Source: an uncultured Erysipelotrichales bacterium (GTDB lineage Bacteria > Bacillota_I > Bacilli_A > Erysipelotrichales > Coprobacillaceae). Taken from it: a DNA stretch of 20,638 bases. This document shows, piece by piece, positions 1 through 6,996 of this stretch. The stretch's first letter is position 1, and every line of letters begins with the position of its first letter. The stretch covers positions 1-20,638 of the forward strand of contig CAKVJS010000002.1 of NCBI GenBank assembly GCA_934754755.1, given 5' to 3'. The position numbers were made by a program, and so were the translations under genes. A model generated the notes under the pieces. It searched no databases. It was not told the origin of the DNA and was given only the letters and a program-made list of their open reading frames with translations.

Positions 1-678
1 TAAATAAACAAGCTGTATGTAGGCAAAACCAATACCAGAAATAAAGAAAAAAACCAACCAAGAAAACAAAGGCACTTGGGGTAACTGTCGAAAAGCAGAA
101 GGGGTAAATATAAAAGATAGACATAATAATTCTAAAAAACCGAACCATAAATATAAACTAGTAAAAGCTAGATAATGATCGGCACTTTTACTTTTTTGTA
201 AGCATATATTCGCATAGCAGTAATTGAACATACCAACCCAAAGTAAAACATGACCCTTATTAATATGGGCAACATTCCATTGAATCGAAATACCAAAACC
301 AATGAGAGCTAATAACAGCGCCATTTTCTGACTGTTTTTAATCGCTTGGTGATATAAAATCATCGATAGAGCAATGGTTACAAAAGGCGCTAAAGCATTC
401 ATAATCGCAGTATTCATTCCATTGATATATTCCATTCCCCAAAAAGTAAAAATAAAGTTTAACGTAAGTGAAAAAACAGATATCTTGAAGGCTTCCTTTT
501 TATCTACTACTCCTAACTTTTCTTTTTTTATTTTTGTTACAATATAGACACATAAAAAGGATATGCCGACACGCATAGCAGCTAATGTATAGATAGATAT
601 ATGAGCAAGCATATATTTCATGACCAAGACATTAACTCCCCACAAAAAACTAGCTGTAACTAATAATAGATACATCAT
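1..678 (-). CDS. EamA/DMT-family membrane transporter, C-terminus cut off by the window edge
   Basis: This frame is open from an ATG at 678 to the left edge, 226 codons with no stop. The product is very hydrophobic, with about seven membrane segments visible, beginning MMYLLLVTASFLWG. It has EamA-repeat features: a first repeat with MNALAPFVTIALSM (about residues 93-106) and the start of a second-repeat pattern (GFAYIQLVYL) at the cut end. Complete family members have about 10 segments and 280-310 residues, so roughly 60-80 residues are missing. The start is supported by AGGTG six bases upstream (ATGATG; the second ATG is possible). It lies 45 bp after ribF on the same strand and is probably the last gene of a truB-ribF operon. 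Substrate cannot be told from sequence; some family members (RibN) carry riboflavin, which is suggestive beside ribF but unproven. Confidence 0.82.
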   Translation of the reverse strand, partial: MMYLLLVTASFLWGVNVLVMKYMLAHISIYTLAAMRVGISFLCVYIVTKIKKEKLGVVDKKEAFKISVFSLTLNFIFTFWGMEYINGMNTAIMNALAPFVTIALSMILYHQAIKNSQKMALLLALIGFGISIQWNVAHINKGHVLLWVGMFNYCYANICLQKSKSADHYLAFTSLYLWFGFLELLCLSFIFTPSAFRQLPQVPLFSWLVFFFISGIGFAYIQLVYL

Positions 679-723
679 CTACATCACCTACTAAGCAGTA
701 TACCCATAATTATTTGCTACAGG

Positions 724-1644
724 CTACTGTTTGAAATAATTTTGGACTGTCTGAAAATCGATGCGTAATTGTTGTCGTAACTTTTCTTTTGTTTCAAAAG
801 CTTTTTCAGCGCGAATATATTGATAAAAAGAAATCGCAATCTCACAATCATAAATATCTTCTTGAAAATCAAAAATAGCGACTTCTAAGGACGGTACGGT
901 AATATCCCCAAATGTCGGATTATATCCAATATTTGCCATGCCTTTGTAGGTTTGACTTTGCACCTGGATTGTTACTGCATAGACGCCAAGTAAAGGTAAT
1001 ACATACCCCGCATAACAAATATTAGCTGTTGGTCTACGTAATTCTTTTTCTCCCCGATGATAGCCATGAATGACGCGACCAGTAATGGTATAAGGACGAT
1101 CTAGTAATTCGGTAACCAGCGCCATATCTCCCGTCTTTAGTAACTGTTTAATATAAGTCGATGATATCTTATGATCTTCAAACAAAACCGGACTAGCAAC
1201 ATGTACTGTATAGTTACCCTGTCCAAGAGAAGCAAGTGTAGTACTATCACCTTTACCTAAATAACCAAAATGATAATCAAATCCACAGACAATCTCCTTA
1301 ATGGGTAGTGGTAAAATATATTCTTGAATAAACTTTTCTGGCGAGATTTTCGAAAAAGAGGAATCAAAATCTATAATCCAAAGATAATCAAATCCATATT
1401 GTTGTAGTATCCGAATCTTATCCTCCAAGGAAGATATATACGGCATCTCTTTTCCTTCCAACAAAGAACGAGGATGTTTATGAAAGGTCATAACTGCCTT
1501 GTGTAAGCCTTTTTTTGACGAAATAAGGCGCACCTGTTCTAATAATTGTTGATGTCCTAAATGAAATCCATCAAAGAATCCCAGGGCGATACAACAATTC
1601 TTCATTTTTAACGCTGCTTCTTGCCTTGTATATAGTACTTCCAT
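724..1644 (-). CDS. ribF: Bifunctional riboflavin kinase / FMN adenylyltransferase (FAD synthetase)
   Basis: Converts riboflavin to FMN and FMN to FAD in the cytoplasm. The N-terminal nucleotidyltransferase domain (about residues 15-165) carries GFFDGFHLGHQ (22-32), ISSTYIKQLL (160-169) and a GFDYHFG segment. The C-terminal kinase domain (about 183-306) carries PTAN (205-208), GVYAV and GMANIGYNPTFG. Its length of 306 aa is normal. The ATG at 1644 is preferred over one at 1650: it has AGAGG nine bases upstream, whereas the earlier ATG is only three bases from it, and it overlaps the truB stop as TAATG, implying translational coupling. One oddity is that the usual GRxLGxPTAN loop of the kinase domain reads GEKELRRPTAN, one residue longer and without the usual Arg and Gly. 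truB-ribF adjacency is common in Bacillota. Confidence 0.95.
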   Translation of the reverse strand: MEVLYTRQEAALKMKNCCIALGFFDGFHLGHQQLLEQVRLISSKKGLHKAVMTFHKHPRSLLEGKEMPYISSLEDKIRILQQYGFDYLWIIDFDSSFSKISPEKFIQEYILPLPIKEIVCGFDYHFGYLGKGDSTTLASLGQGNYTVHVASPVLFEDHKISSTYIKQLLKTGDMALVTELLDRPYTITGRVIHGYHRGEKELRRPTANICYAGYVLPLLGVYAVTIQVQSQTYKGMANIGYNPTFGDITVPSLEVAIFDFQEDIYDCEIAISFYQYIRAEKAFETKEKLRQQLRIDFQTVQNYFKQ

Positions 1645-2483
1645 TACCATAAACCTCTGATATTTTTAAGATACCCTTTTGGTCCTGGACCATACACCGC
1701 TAAGGCCTTGCCACTTGTATTATACACTACAACTTCTTCTTGGCGGTCACTAACAATTTGTTTTCCATGATAAATATCTTCTTCTTTTTCAATTATATAT
1801 TGGGGGTATCCTTGCAATGCCTCTTCGATGGATAGAAGCGAAAACTCGCCTTTGGCGATTTGATCAAGGCTATAACTTTGAGCAATCGTAAAGGATCCAG
1901 ATTTGGTTCTTTCTAATTGACTCATATGGCCTGGATAGCCTAGATCCTTTGCGATATCATGGCAAAGCGTACGAATATAAGTTCCCTTTTGACAATGCAC
2001 CTTAAATTGAATTTGATTTCCTTGTGCATGGAGTAAATCTATTTTATAAATTTCAATTTTTCGTTCTGGTATCTCTACACTTTCATTATTTCGCGCATAT
2101 TCATATAATTTTTTTCCATTTACTTTGATTGCGGAATAGATGGGAGGTTTTTGTAGATGTGTCCCGACATACGATTGTAATACCGTTTCTATATCCTTGG
2201 CTATCTTGGTAAAAGGTTTACTATCTACCACTGTTCCACTAGCATCATAAGTGTCCGTTGAAAAACCTAAGGTTAGGGTAGCTATGTATTCTTTATCATC
2301 ACATGTTAAAAAAGGAACTAATTTAGTTGCCTTATTGACACATACGACTAACACACCAGTAGCATCCGGATCCAGTGTCCCACAGTGGCCCACCTTTTTT
2401 GTATGTAAGGTTTTACGAAGCACCTGAATAACATCATGACTTGTATACTGTTGTGGCTTATTTACTATTATAACTCCATTCAT
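1644..2483 (-). CDS. truB: tRNA pseudouridine-55 synthase
   Basis: Isomerises uridine 55 in the T-loop of tRNAs to pseudouridine. The N-terminus NGVIIVNKPQQYTSHDV and the catalytic motif GTLDPDATGVL (35-45, catalytic Asp about 38) identify TruB. KPPIYSAIKVNGKKLYEYAR and KGTYIRTLCHDI are further family motifs, followed by a short PUA-like tail. The product is 279 aa from the ATG at 2483. That ATG is preceded by GGGTGAT, a good match to the 16S tail; an in-frame TTG at 2495 is less likely because the family begins at MNG. It is the first gene of truB-ribF-EamA, with a promoter just upstream and a TAATG overlap with ribF at the 3' end. Confidence 0.96.
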   Translation of the reverse strand: MNGVIIVNKPQQYTSHDVIQVLRKTLHTKKVGHCGTLDPDATGVLVVCVNKATKLVPFLTCDDKEYIATLTLGFSTDTYDASGTVVDSKPFTKIAKDIETVLQSYVGTHLQKPPIYSAIKVNGKKLYEYARNNESVEIPERKIEIYKIDLLHAQGNQIQFKVHCQKGTYIRTLCHDIAKDLGYPGHMSQLERTKSGSFTIAQSYSLDQIAKGEFSLLSIEEALQGYPQYIIEKEEDIYHGKQIVSDRQEEVVVYNTSGKALAVYGPGPKGYLKNIRGLW

Positions 2484-2498
2484 TTTATCACCCAATCC

Positions 2499-2527
2499 AT
2501 TGTAACAAAATATGGAATAATTCGCAA
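2499..2527 (-). promoter_or_regulatory. Promoter of the truB operon
   Basis: Minus-strand TTGCGA (2522-2527), a 17-base spacer and TACAAT (2499-2504), in the only gap between the tyrS terminator and truB. Transcription would begin near 2492, giving an unusually short leader of about 9 bases that barely includes the GGGTGAT SD. Confidence 0.6.
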
Positions 2528-2538
2528 AATTATTTACT

Positions 2539-2565
2539 AAAAAAGCATAGTCATTACCTATGCTT
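2539..2565 (-). terminator. Intrinsic terminator of tyrS
   Basis: Reading the minus strand, an 8-bp perfect stem AAGCATAG / CTATGCTT (2558-2565 with 2543-2550) has a 7-base loop and runs into a T tract (2539-2544). The tyrS stop codon lies in the loop, so the hairpin overlaps the end of the gene. It separates tyrS from the truB operon. Confidence 0.8.
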
Positions 2566-3780
2566 AATTACGTAATATTGCTTTTTACCCCGACGTAATA
2601 CCGTCATTTGTTTTCCAAAGGCTTGCTCTTTTTTAATCATAAAGTCAAGGTCTTGTATCTTATGGCCATTGATTGTAATCGATCCTCCAGTAATAAATTC
2701 CCGAGCTTCTCGTCGACTTTTAGCAGCCTGTGTTAACACTAATACATCGATAATATTACTATCCTCTGTAATATTTGTCGTTGGCATGGAAGAAAATAAC
2801 ATTTCCACTTGCGGTAAGGTTAAACTTTCAATCTTACCCGTGAATAATAATTGACTTAATTGCACAGCCTCTTCATATGCCCCGCTTCCATGGATAAAGG
2901 TTATAACCTCGCGGGCTAAGGCATGGTGGGCCTGACGTAAATGAGGATGTAATTGATGAAGAGATGTTAATTCATCAATTTGTTCAACCGATAAGAAAGT
3001 TAGAAACTTTAAATATTCAATAACTTTCGTATCTTCCGTGTTAATAAAAAATTGATACATCTCATATGGAGACGTTTTCTTCGGATCCAACCAAATCGCT
3101 TTACCATTAGTTTTTCCAAATTTAGTACCATCACTTCGGGTTAATAACGGCATCGTAAAACCATATACTTCATGCCCTAGTTTTTTACGTATCAATTCAA
3201 TACCTGCTGTAATATTACCCCATTGATCTTGACCAGCTACTTGTAATTGGCAACCTTTAGTTTCATGTAGCCATAAAAAATCCATAGCTTGCATTAACAT
3301 ATATGAAAATTCGGTATACGTAATGCCACTATCTAGACGCCTTTTTACAATGTCTTTATTGATCATGTAATTGATATTGAAGTATTTTCCATAATCACGC
3401 AAAAAATCAATATAGGGAATGTCAGAAAACCAGTCATAATTATTGACTACTTCAAATCCAAATAACGTTTCTGCTTGTTTTTTCAAACAATTGAAGTTGT
3501 ATTCTACTGATTCCTTTGTAATCATCGGCCGTTCTGCATCCGGTTTGGGATCACCAATCAAACCTGTCGCACCACCAATTAATAAGATGGGGTTATGTCC
3601 TGCTTCTTTTAGTCGCTTACAAATAAGAAAAGAAGAAAAATGGCCAATATGTAGACTATCACCGGTAGGATCGGTACCAATATAAAAGGTTAAACCACCA
3701 GCGTTTAACTTCTCTTCTAAATCTGGCGAACTACAATCTTTAAGCAATCCACGCCATACTAATTCATCATATAATTTCAT
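2554..3780 (-). CDS. tyrS: Tyrosyl-tRNA synthetase
   Basis: Charges tRNA-Tyr with tyrosine; a class I synthetase. The Rossmann domain carries HIGH (44-47) within GDSLHIGHF, the tyrosine-recognition stretch QVAGQDQWGNI (180-190), and KFGKT (220-224), the TyrRS form of KMSKS. An S4 RNA-binding domain occupies about 345-408 (REAREFITGGSITINGHKI). Its 408 aa length is typical. The ATG follows a G-rich SD (AGGGGGGA). It appears to be a single-gene transcription unit: its promoter overlaps the stop of the upstream surface-protein gene, a terminator-like hairpin lies in the leader, and a second terminator overlaps its own stop. No T-box sequence is present upstream, although tyrS is a classic T-box gene in Bacillota. 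Confidence 0.97.
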   Translation of the reverse strand: MKLYDELVWRGLLKDCSSPDLEEKLNAGGLTFYIGTDPTGDSLHIGHFSSFLICKRLKEAGHNPILLIGGATGLIGDPKPDAERPMITKESVEYNFNCLKKQAETLFGFEVVNNYDWFSDIPYIDFLRDYGKYFNINYMINKDIVKRRLDSGITYTEFSYMLMQAMDFLWLHETKGCQLQVAGQDQWGNITAGIELIRKKLGHEVYGFTMPLLTRSDGTKFGKTNGKAIWLDPKKTSPYEMYQFFINTEDTKVIEYLKFLTFLSVEQIDELTSLHQLHPHLRQAHHALAREVITFIHGSGAYEEAVQLSQLLFTGKIESLTLPQVEMLFSSMPTTNITEDSNIIDVLVLTQAAKSRREAREFITGGSITINGHKIQDLDFMIKKEQAFGKQMTVLRRGKKQYYVIKHR

Positions 3781-3797
3781 AAATAATCCCCCCTATT

Positions 3798-3822
3798 AAA
3801 AAATCATCCGTTAAGGATGATT
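3798..3822 (-). terminator. Terminator-like hairpin in the tyrS leader (candidate attenuator)
   Basis: On the minus strand, AATCATCC / GGATGATT (3815-3822 with 3802-3809) forms an 8-bp stem with a 5-base loop and runs into six T's. It lies between the tyrS promoter (3887-3915) and the tyrS SD, so transcripts must read through it. Upstream segments could pair with its 5' arm and undo it: GATTAC at 3866-3871 with GTAATC at 3819-3824, or AAGGAT at 3856-3861 with ATCCTT at 3813-3818. It could also simply terminate read-through from the upstream gene. Confidence 0.6.
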
Positions 3823-3886
3823 ACCTGCTACGCAGTTTGTTTTTTCACTGTTATAATCCTTGCCTGTAATCTATGTTGTTACTATT

Positions 3887-3915
3887 TTTATACTATAGAA
3901 AAGAACATTTGTCAA
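3887..3915 (-). promoter_or_regulatory. Promoter of tyrS
   Basis: Minus-strand TTGACA (3910-3915, a perfect -35 box), a 17-base spacer and TATAAA (3887-3892). The -35 box overlaps the stop codon of the preceding gene. The expected leader is about 100 bases, too short for a standard T-box. Confidence 0.75.
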
Positions 3916-5090
3916 ACAGATTTTATTTTTGTAACCCGGTATACTAAAAGAGTACAAGCTACTATCAGTATCGTAACAATACAATATCGCCGCCATGTAT
4001 CCCGGGGATCCGATTTTGGAACGTCCAATGTAGATGCATATCGATAGACTACTTTTTTAGGTTGCCCGGATAAGTTTCCCTGCCGCTTTCCCTCGGTTTT
4101 AATAAATTCATAATCTTCAAATTGTATTGGATGCGTTGTATATGGATCGCCATAACGTCCAGTAATTACCTTTGTCCCCGTTAATGGCTTATTGTTTTCA
4201 TCGACATAAGCAATCACAACCCGACTATCTAAAGAACCGCTAAAGATCTGTTCTTGATAGGAGAAGGCAAATACTTGACCCGGCTGGATATCCTTTGTTT
4301 CACTACAAAAATAAAGAGCGGCATCTTTTTTCTTACCCATAAATTCCTCTTTGGCATCATTCATACTTATTCCCTTGATTTCTAAATTATTTGTAATATC
4401 GCGCTCTCCTATATATAAGGAATCGATATTTTGTAATGGTTTAGCAAAAAGATGAATAGTATCCATGGCTGCATATACACCACGATCACCATTACCATAT
4501 ATATCCGCATTACTAGAATCATTCACGGATACATCATATGTAACCAAAAAGTTTATATCTGATAAGGGTTTATCAGTCAGATTACTTACTTCTATTGTGT
4601 GGATTATTTCACCACTATGGCTAACTTTAGTAAGTAATGTAATAGCGCAGCCTAGACTCGTTTGATTATACATTTTTTTTAGTACTTGATAGCCATCATT
4701 ATTTTCTATTTGATAGTAAATATTGTTTGGATCACACGTTACTTCTTGATAGGGAGCATCTTTTACGCGATAGTATACGTGGGAATGATCCATTTCCTGA
4801 CCAAAACGAATGGATTCCTTCGTTGTCATATTTTTAATGTAACTATTAACTTGGGGTATAATATGGTCCTTATCAACATCCAAAAACGTCTGTATCTGGT
4901 AAGGATTCCCATCTATCGTTGCTTCATTTATAGCATAAATAGAATTACTTTCGGTTACTTCACCGATCGCTTGCCAATTACGAACATCAGCTTGAAAGGT
5001 GACATCATTTGCGGATATGGTAGAAAGAGACATACTACCATATAGTAGAAATAAAACTAGAATATAGAGTTTTTTATTATATGCTCGCAT
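3912..5090 (-). CDS. Predicted secreted, membrane-anchored surface protein with one MucBP-like repeat
   Basis: I do not recognise the full-length protein (392 aa). It has a signal peptide (about 1-27: KK, a hydrophobic stretch, then cleavage near ISA-ND). A large, probably beta-rich extracellular region follows (about 28-288). Residues 290-351 look like a MucBP repeat, from VVIAYVDENNKPL through a GxxGxxY core to KKVVYRYA. A single membrane segment (about 369-385) precedes a short basic tail. There is no LPXTG sortase motif, so anchoring appears to be by the C-terminal helix. The start has a strong SD (AAGGAGGT, three bases before ATG). It lies between the ccpA terminator and the tyrS promoter and so is probably monocistronic; no clear promoter was found. 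A role in adhesion or envelope sensing is a guess from the MucBP-like repeat. Confidence 0.75.
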   Translation of the reverse strand: MRAYNKKLYILVLFLLYGSMSLSTISANDVTFQADVRNWQAIGEVTESNSIYAINEATIDGNPYQIQTFLDVDKDHIIPQVNSYIKNMTTKESIRFGQEMDHSHVYYRVKDAPYQEVTCDPNNIYYQIENNDGYQVLKKMYNQTSLGCAITLLTKVSHSGEIIHTIEVSNLTDKPLSDINFLVTYDVSVNDSSNADIYGNGDRGVYAAMDTIHLFAKPLQNIDSLYIGERDITNNLEIKGISMNDAKEEFMGKKKDAALYFCSETKDIQPGQVFAFSYQEQIFSGSLDSRVVIAYVDENNKPLTGTKVITGRYGDPYTTHPIQFEDYEFIKTEGKRQGNLSGQPKKVVYRYASTLDVPKSDPRDTWRRYCIVTILIVACTLLVYRVTKIKSV

Positions 5091-5146
5091 AGTACCTCCT
5101 TACTATACTAGTATGGTTCTTTTTACTATGCACATACGATAAATAG

Positions 5147-5173
5147 AAAAAAAGGATAGCTATCTATCCTTTT
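5147..5173 (-). terminator. Intrinsic terminator after ccpA
   Basis: A perfect 10-bp stem AAAAGGATAG / CTATCCTTTT (5150-5159 with 5164-5173) has a 4-base loop and an uninterrupted T tract on the minus strand. The 5' arm includes the ccpA stop codon. It ends the ytxG-ytxH-ccpA unit. Confidence 0.88.
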
Positions 5174-6174
5174 GTTGATTCGCGTTCAATAAATGTGTAT
5201 TGCACACTTATTTCCTTGGATTCAATTAATTCATCTTGTAAAAATTTTGTTAATAAACGTATCGCTAGTGCACCCATATCATAAATAGGTACATGCATCG
5301 ATGAAAGTGTTGGCTGACACATAATGGAATAAGTAGCATCGGACATTCCCATAACTTCCATGTCATTTGGAATCGATAATCCATTTGCCTTAGCCGCATT
5401 CATCACAGCAACACCATCTTGATCATATCCACAAAATACTAGATCATGTTTTTTGTTTTTCAAGTATTCTTTAAACATTGGATAACTTTTTGTATATTCA
5501 CGTGGACTCGTTAAAATGTTACTATCATTAAACACTAATCCATGTTTTGCATAGGCTTCCTTGATTCCTGCAACAGCCGCTTCACTACCGACTAAACTTT
5601 GTTCAGAAGTAACATAAATTATATCTTTTTTTCCTTTTTCCAAATAGTTATTCACAACTTGCATAGTTGCTTTATGGATATCTATAAAGATGGAACCAAT
5701 ATTTTCATCGGAAATTTGTTTACCAATAACAACCAATGGTACACTGTGTCTTTGCATCGAAGAAATCATATAATCTATATCTGGGTTATCAAATAAAATA
5801 ACACCATCAACGCGCGATTTAATTACTTTTTCGGTAACATCAGCAACAGCATTATTGTCACCTAAATTATCGGTTGTATAAATATTAATATTATACCCTA
5901 AGTGGCGACCTGTATCACCAATACCACTAATCATATCTCTTACATTGGTAACGAGCGATTGGGGGAAAACAACAGCGATTGTAGTAGTTTTACTCATAGC
6001 TAAACCACGAGCAATTTCATTAGGCTTGAAATCTAAACGGTCAATAACGTCTAAAACTCTTTGTTTCGTTTTATCCTTGACAACATTTGAGCCATTGATG
6101 ACTCGAGAGACAGTAGCTAGCGAAACATTCGCTTCCTTGGCTACATCATAAATCGTAATTTTTTTCTTTTTCAT
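5164..6174 (-). CDS. ccpA: LacI-family regulator, catabolite control protein A
   Basis: CcpA, working with HPr phosphorylated on Ser, represses or activates carbon-use genes at cre sites. The N-terminal LacI helix-turn-helix (about 6-29) reads ITIYDVAKEANVSLATVSRV, followed by the hinge helix (FKPNEIARGLA). A periplasmic-binding-protein-like effector domain fills 60-330. Near the C-terminus, VPIYDMGALAIRLLTK resembles the CcpA-specific HPr-contact region. The length (336 aa) fits. Its position directly after murC-ytxG-ytxH matches the Bacillus region that carries ccpA, which supports CcpA over a sugar-specific LacI repressor. The ATG overlaps the ytxH stop as TAATG and its SD is weak, so translation is probably coupled. 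I saw no convincing cre site in the window. Confidence 0.88.
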   Translation of the reverse strand: MKKKKITIYDVAKEANVSLATVSRVINGSNVVKDKTKQRVLDVIDRLDFKPNEIARGLAMSKTTTIAVVFPQSLVTNVRDMISGIGDTGRHLGYNINIYTTDNLGDNNAVADVTEKVIKSRVDGVILFDNPDIDYMISSMQRHSVPLVVIGKQISDENIGSIFIDIHKATMQVVNNYLEKGKKDIIYVTSEQSLVGSEAAVAGIKEAYAKHGLVFNDSNILTSPREYTKSYPMFKEYLKNKKHDLVFCGYDQDGVAVMNAAKANGLSIPNDMEVMGMSDATYSIMCQPTLSSMHVPIYDMGALAIRLLTKFLQDELIESKEISVQYTFIERESTKG

Positions 6175-6647
6175 TAGTCTTTCATATCTTCGATAATGAC
6201 ATCAAGATGTTCATCTAGATCTTCGATGTCCTGTAATACCGTGTCCATATTTGAATTTTTGTCTTTCATTTTCGTTTTGATTTCTTTTAATTTTTTCCCT
6301 AATTCTTCGCCCATGTTTTTCGCTGATCCTTTAAGTTGCTTGTACTCACTACTATTTTGAATGTTATTTCCAATTTCCTCTAATTTTGATTTTACGGCTC
6401 CTAGACTAGCAGAAATCTCATCTTTAAATTCTTCTATGGAAAAATCATCCATCGCCTGTTTTACATCCTGCACCGATGCATTAATCATTTGAACAATATC
6501 ATCTTTGTGCATATCTTTTACACTATTGATCGCATTTGAACTTTTATACTTTAATTCCTCTCGCATCTCTTTACCCTTTTTTGGGGCAAAAAGAATACCT
6601 AGGGTTGTTCCAATACCTAATCCAAACATAAATTTTCCTATTTTCAT
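6174..6647 (-). CDS. ytxH: YtxH-family small membrane-associated protein
   Basis: 157 aa. The N-terminus MKIGKFMFGLGIGTTLGILF is a glycine-rich hydrophobic helix followed by APKKGKEMREEL, the YtxH-family signature. The rest (30-157) is highly charged and probably helical or coiled-coil, ending in a very acidic tail. YtxH proteins are linked to general stress in Bacillus; their molecular role is unknown. The SD AAAGGTGAT precedes the ATG. It lies 16 bp after ytxG and overlaps ccpA by TAATG, so the three genes look co-transcribed. Confidence 0.85.
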   Translation of the reverse strand: MKIGKFMFGLGIGTTLGILFAPKKGKEMREELKYKSSNAINSVKDMHKDDIVQMINASVQDVKQAMDDFSIEEFKDEISASLGAVKSKLEEIGNNIQNSSEYKQLKGSAKNMGEELGKKLKEIKTKMKDKNSNMDTVLQDIEDLDEHLDVIIEDMKD

Positions 6648-6663
6648 TATCTCATCACCTTTC

Positions 6664-6948
6664 TTAAAAAATATTCCAAATTTTCTTAAAAAAACTATAA
6701 CTCTTTGATCGCTTCACTGGCTTAAAAAAATTGTATATTGTTTCTATTGGTGCATTCAACAAATCTAATTTATAAGCTAGGTCATCCGCAACTATATTTA
6801 CTTTAGCGATCGTTGTTTGTATTTGTTTTGCAGTTTCTCCCATTTGCTTGACTGCCACAGCACTACGGATAAAAAAGATTCCTAAAGATACCAAGGCAAA
6901 GGCACCTGCTAAAAGCAATACACTGTAACAGATCTCTATAGCTGTCAT
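6664..6948 (-). CDS. ytxG: DUF948 (YtxG-like) small membrane protein
   Basis: 94 aa with one N-terminal membrane helix (about 7-29) followed by VKQMGETAKQIQTTIAKVN, a heptad-like amphipathic stretch typical of DUF948 proteins. SD GAGGTG lies five bases before the ATG. The protein is shorter than many homologues (about 120-145 aa) and has a basic, aromatic tail (KRSKSYSFFKKIW). It pairs with ytxH as in Bacillus, where both belong to the general stress group. Function is unknown. Confidence 0.8.
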   Translation of the reverse strand: MTAIEICYSVLLLAGAFALVSLGIFFIRSAVAVKQMGETAKQIQTTIAKVNIVADDLAYKLDLLNAPIETIYNFFKPVKRSKSYSFFKKIWNIF

Positions 6949-6974
6949 GACAACACCTCAACTTTCGTATACTA

Positions 6975-6983
6975 ATTATACCA
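6975..6983 (-). promoter_or_regulatory. Extended -10 promoter candidate for ytxG-ytxH-ccpA
   Basis: Minus-strand TGGTATAAT in the 48-bp gap after murC: a perfect TATAAT (6975-6980) with a TGn extension and no recognisable -35. It would let the ytxG-ccpA genes be expressed independently of murC. No SigB-type GTTTAA/GGGTAT pair was seen. Confidence 0.45.
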
Positions 6984-6996
6984 TATGCTTATATCA

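Noticed and set aside
3830..3852. Six-codon GTG-initiated frame (M-K-K-Q-T-A) in the tyrS leader, with AAGGA eight bases upstream
   Set aside because: The SD spacing is good, but the frame has no tyrosine codon and is too short to be distinguished from chance.
3781..3911. T-box riboswitch upstream of tyrS
   Set aside because: I looked for the AGGGTGGNACCGCG motif and a stem I with AGTA/GAA loop. Neither is present, and the leader is too short.
4686..5045. 119-codon plus-strand frame with hydrophobic stretches
   Set aside because: It is antisense to the surface-protein gene, whose signal peptide, strong SD and MucBP-like repeat support the minus-strand reading.
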